This document shows positions 63,560 through 64,000 of a DNA stretch of 64,000 nucleotides, in pieces. Numbering within the stretch: the first letter of the stretch is position 1; each line of letters opens with the position of its first letter. Both the position numbers and the translations under genes were made by a program. A model generated the notes under the pieces. It saw only the letters and a program-made list of their open reading frames with translations. It ran no database searches and had not been told where the DNA came from. The DNA comes from Azolla caroliniana (taxonomy: Eukaryota > Polypodiophyta), in the NCBI GenBank assembly GCA_043228905.1, contig JBHGNT010000008.1:10106001-10170000 (forward strand). Reading direction: 5' to 3'.

Positions 63560-64000
63560 ATCTATGTATTTGTGCCTCATAATTAACTTCCTCAATTCAA
63601 GAAGTATCAATTTGCACACCTCATTCAAAGTAATTGATTTCTTGAAAATCTACATTTCAATATCTTGGCAAAAAATTGTTTCTCACATAATGTTTGGAGA
63701 ACAAAACAGACGTGTTTACTGTGTTCTTGTGAGGGTACAACTACAAATAAGAATATCATCCATACAACAACAAATTGTTTGAGTTGGTCTTGAAACATAT
63801 TTCCTATTGGGGTGTGGTCAGAGTGCTAGTCAAACCAAAGATGTTAGGAAATCATAATGGCTCTAACTGGTACACAATGATGTTTTTGGAGTATCATTTT
63901 CAACAATGCAAATATTGTGATAACCAATTTTCACATCAATTTTAGAAAAGTATTTAGCTCCTTTCAAACAATCTATCAAATCATTGGGTTGATGCACCGT
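63560..64000 (-). pseudogene. gypsy reverse transcriptase remnant
   Basis: From the right edge leftward the minus strand reads DLIDCLKGAKYFSKIDVKIGYHNI, a recognisable RT block (family pattern LxGAKYFSKIDLKSGYHQI), then ENDTPKTS. It then degenerates with stops where the FGLTNAP and YxDD blocks should be. It enters from beyond the window, so extent and family are unknown. Confidence 0.65.

Overview
This window looks like nuclear DNA of a flowering plant with a large, transposon-rich genome. The evidence is three plant-type protein genes with GT-AG introns, Ty1/copia and chromodomain Ty3/gypsy elements primed by initiator-methionine tRNA, an L1-like LINE, SINE-like tRNA-derived repeats and long microsatellite tracts. 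There are no bacterial operons, ribosome binding sites or CRISPR arrays. The species cannot be named from the sequence alone.

Layout. 1-5189 is the 5' part of a minus-strand chromodomain gypsy element; its LTR carries a dense heat-shock-element-like palindrome upstream of a TATA box. 5190-7551 holds the 3' end of a second, badly decayed gypsy element on the plus strand, followed by two different LTRs in tandem. 7552-11674 is a 5'-truncated copia element whose reading frame continues about 165 codons past RNase H. 11690-13012 is an inverted-repeat element with tRNA-like arms. 14.7-19.5 kb is a three-exon gene for a nine-zinc-knuckle (CNBP/GIS2-type) protein with a 3.2 kb first intron. 21.5-29.9 kb is a graveyard of nested LINE, gypsy and copia fragments. 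32440-55638 is one copia element split by an insertion of 18,190 bp (33760-51949). That insertion has terminal inverted repeats beginning CCCGGGG and is flanked by an 8-bp target duplication, CTATTGTT. Inside it are a complete copia element (34370-39947, 5-bp target duplication ATATG), an unrecognised coding remnant, a tandem repeat, an L1-like LINE, a small hAT-like element and about 3.5 kb of microsatellite DNA. 56.6-58.1 kb is a minus-strand C2-domain gene with a tiny first coding exon. 59.95-61.14 kb is a plus-strand single-exon protein kinase gene with a non-RD catalytic loop. The far right end enters another decayed gypsy reverse transcriptase.

The three host genes are unrelated and independently transcribed; the rest is layered transposon history. 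The strongest leads are the 18.2 kb TIR-flanked composite insertion, the copia family with a conserved C-terminal extension between two polypurine-tract-like motifs, and the predicted heat-responsive gypsy LTR. Reading frames, splice sites and repeat boundaries were worked out by eye. Family assignments rest on visible motifs and have not been tested by database search.
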